NCBI GenBank assembly: GCA_029706075.1
Contig: JAINUG010000328.1
Coordinates: 124,001 to 188,000 of the forward strand
Length of the DNA: 64,000 nucleotides
Reading direction: 5' to 3'
Origin: Aldrovandia affinis
Lineage: Eukaryota > Chordata > Actinopteri > Notacanthiformes > Halosauridae
Numbering within the stretch: the stretch's first letter is position 1; each line of letters opens with the position of its first letter. The position numbers and the translations under genes are program-made. Shown piece after piece: positions 35,885-64,000 of this stretch. Below the pieces are notes generated by a model. That model worked only from the letters and a program-made list of their open reading frames with translations, was not told the DNA's origin and did no database searches.

Positions 35885-38620
35885 TGGTGTTTTGAATAAA
35901 CTTTATTAGTCACAGAGCCATGAAACATTGACATTAAACAAGTGGCAAATGTGGAGATACAAGCTTTCATGATGCATACGATAGTTTTAATCAGAACTTT
36001 TAAATTGGTTGAGTGTATTACACAGCTAAACCTGAATACACAAACGGACAACTGACAAATGCATGAATCAAACAAAATGAACATTTTATTGGATTTTACA
36101 CAGCTTTTGATAGTTATCTCCACACTAAATTACTGTTGTTTGCAAAATAGATTAAAATGAACAAAGTTCAAATCATATACATCTCTTTACATCCAACTAT
36201 TTAGAGATTCAGCAAAATTCACCAAAAATGACTTTGTGATAATCTAGTTGCCACAACATACAGCATATACACGTAGCGCCTGCCTCAGGATTGCCATTTT
36301 GTGCTCAATTCAAAAGTTATGAATGCAGCTACAGTGGAAATATTACAGAATATGACTTGTAATAAAAACTCACTGTGATTTAGAAATTACATTTCTGTGG
36401 TGAATTGTTCCTATTCTGGCTCAGAAAAACAGGCAGCAAAGAGTTGCGCATGTGCTGAAGAAAGACGCGGCTTTAAGTGGTACAGCTAGAACAGCTGAGC
36501 AAATGTGGCAGCAGGATTAATCTGAAATGGGCACACATGGACGGACAGACACACACACACAGACACACAGGCGCACACACACACGGACACACACGGGCAC
36601 ACACATGAACAAACACACACACACACTACATGGGGCAAACTCAAAAAGCAAAAAGCTTCAATATTTCTGCCACTGTAAGATTTTGTTCATGTATACTAAG
36701 CATCGTACACCAGCGGTGACGGACAGCATAAAACAGAAAAAAACATTCTGTAGGAAATACCTCAAAATAATAAAAAGGAAATTAAGAAAAGCTGAAAAAA
36801 GTAGGCAGTATAAAACACCATGTACACACCGTAAAATACTTTGCAGAAACTATTGCAAATGCAAGACCGTTGCAGTTATGCTACATGAAATGTGAAATGT
36901 CCACCAAACTACACACTGCAGCACAAACAGGCCTTTCCGGGCCCTTTTATTGAAGATATTGGTTTTGTGGTGGCAAAGAGCCAGTGATGTTTTTCCGGAA
37001 GATTCCGGAAGTCCTCTACACCTATATATGAATGAGGACAAATGTATACATGCATATGCTCAAAAGTCAGGAGTAATTTAGCATTTGAGCTCAAGGTATG
37101 ACTGTCCAGCCCAAGCTGCAGCTGGTACATAGGACTGTTTTTTTTTTCTCCAAGTGGTAAATAAAAATATTTACATGCATTTTATTGCATTAATTATTAT
37201 TAATGTTTTCTTCCATCTTTCTGGAGGGCAGGATTGCAGTAGAGGGAGCTGTATGGATAATTCTACTCTAATTTCTAAAGATTACGCATGTTGATGCGAG
37301 ACAGAGTTACATACTGTATACAGACACACCATAACACCTCAAGCATGTAGTACTTCATTGCAGTCAAATCGCAACTAGTCTAAAACGCTAACTTTCCACA
37401 CAGCAGGAACTTGCTAAAAACGCACCATTGAATCGAGAATGTAATTATTCACAAGCCAGTGTCTACAGCAGCTCTCCAGTTCAGAGTGTGAGACTGGAAT
37501 TATTCTTTATTATTATAATATAAACGGAATTATTATGTGCCATGTGATTTGCAGGGTATTAAAATTCAGCCAGACGAAAAAAACAGGAAAAAAAAACAGC
37601 TGAATCCTTATTACACACATTACAGCAAAAAAAACTAAACGCGAACCTCTATTACACACATTACAGCAAAATGTTTGAGTGGTTTCATTGTGGTTTTTTT
37701 GCGTTTTATTTTTTGCAAGCATATTAAAACCAAGACGGTGTACACACAGACAGTCTGTTATTGCATTATAATGCTGTATGGGGGTTTCACTTTCTTACGC
37801 TAAAACGGGACCGCACAGCACAACTACTCTGATCTGTTCAATTAGTTTTTTCCCCCAAAAAACGGACACTTCTGACAAAGGCATCATTCATTACGTTACA
37901 AAGGACACAAGCAGCAGCAGTTCACCGATTTCTAAAACTCTTTGTCTAATAGCAAGTACTATAACACCACCCTTTCTAAGAGCTACAGATGTTTGGGGCA
38001 AAGAACTGCAACACTGTGAAGTACGACTCCCCCCGAAAAATGCAACGTTAGAACGGACTGCGACCTAAGTGGCACGAGACACGGTCTAAAAAGGATATCA
38101 AGTGAAGTTCTGTACAACAGCTACAGTGATTTAAAAACAGAGCCGTTAAACTCACTACATGAAACAGCATCAGGCCTTAAAGGTGCATACGGGTAGGAGC
38201 AGACTGACATCAAGCTGCACTTACCCAACGATTCCCTAACCCCACCTAGCTCAGCAGCGCAGGCGGACGTGTAAAGGTGTAAAGAGCAGGTATGAGTGAT
38301 ATTTCAGCGCTGCGAGTCTCCTTCACAACCTCAGACCATCTTCATCATCACCTTCATCATCACACACATGCACAGGGACCTCCGTTTGCCCTCTCAACTT
38401 CTCAAATTCTTCCTCTCGCTTTATTATGTTTCCCCCTCATATAGTTTCTTCACTGTATTCTTTTCGACAGCAGTACGGGAAAAAAAAACAATTGCGCTAA
38501 ACAAAGCAACTGAATGCAGAGGGGGTGTTTTAAGTTTCTGTGCGGGCGAGTGTGCGACCCACGCAGAGGGGGTGTGGGGGTGTGGGGGAGGCGGGCGTTT
38601 AGGCTACTGCAGTGCAGGGC
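35885..38620 (-). other. wdr37: probable wdr37 3' untranslated region
   Basis: About 2.7 kb after the wdr37 stop with little recognisable transposon. It includes a short CA repeat (36540-36625). AATAAA on the minus strand at 35907-35902 could be its polyadenylation signal, and other TTTATT copies occur within it. The end point is inferred. Confidence 0.45.
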
Positions 38621-63924
<25,304 letters not shown>

Positions 63925-63947
63925 CTGCAAAGTAAGCATACCTAATG

Positions 63948-64000
63948 TTACTTACACACACACACACGCACATGCATATGCACATACACACGCACACGCA
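63948..64000. repeat. (CA)n microsatellite at the right edge
   Basis: TTACACACACACACACGCACA-type repeat cut by the window edge, in the intron upstream of the first wdr37 exon seen here. Confidence 0.8.

Overview
The window is nuclear DNA from a teleost fish. It holds the tails of two vertebrate genes, large introns, dense fish-type transposons, and short retroposons whose 3' tails match the L2/SINE tail first known from eel (UnaL2 type). That tail hints at an eel-like or other early-branching teleost, but it does not prove it. No rRNA, tRNA gene, CRISPR or prokaryotic feature was seen.

Left third (1-21626, + strand): the last six coding exons of adarb2 (ADAR3, the brain-type member of the double-stranded-RNA adenosine deaminase family). 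They encode most of the C-terminal deaminase domain. Earlier exons lie left of the window. The introns carry a tandem duplication, a 450-bp fold-back, two Tc1/mariner elements, a Harbinger-type MITE, three solo-LTR-like repeats and several microsatellites.

Middle (21627-38620): intergenic sequence and 3' untranslated regions. It holds a tRNA-type SINE with clear target-site duplications, a CR1-group LINE, a 5.2-kb PIF/Harbinger transposon split by an IS630/Tc1-like transposon, and a second TIR element.

Right third (38621-63924, - strand): eleven coding exons of wdr37 (a WD40-repeat protein), complete at its 3' end. Only the N-terminal exon(s), roughly 80 residues, lie beyond the right edge. 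The introns hold a Harbinger-type MITE, an L2-clade LINE inside what looks like an older DNA transposon, a second CR1 LINE, and satellite-like arrays. The two genes converge tail to tail, the same order and orientation as human ADARB2 and WDR37 on 10p15.3.

The most striking feature is that minisatellites sit on splice junctions. Five arrays touch or span the junction (adarb2 11652 and 19816; wdr37 47517, 48466 and 56715). A sixth begins at the wdr37 donor 39423, and two looser ones lie close to 58063 and 63829. In the clearest cases the repeat unit contains the splice site and some exon bases, so each true site is followed (donor) or preceded (acceptor) by decoy copies.
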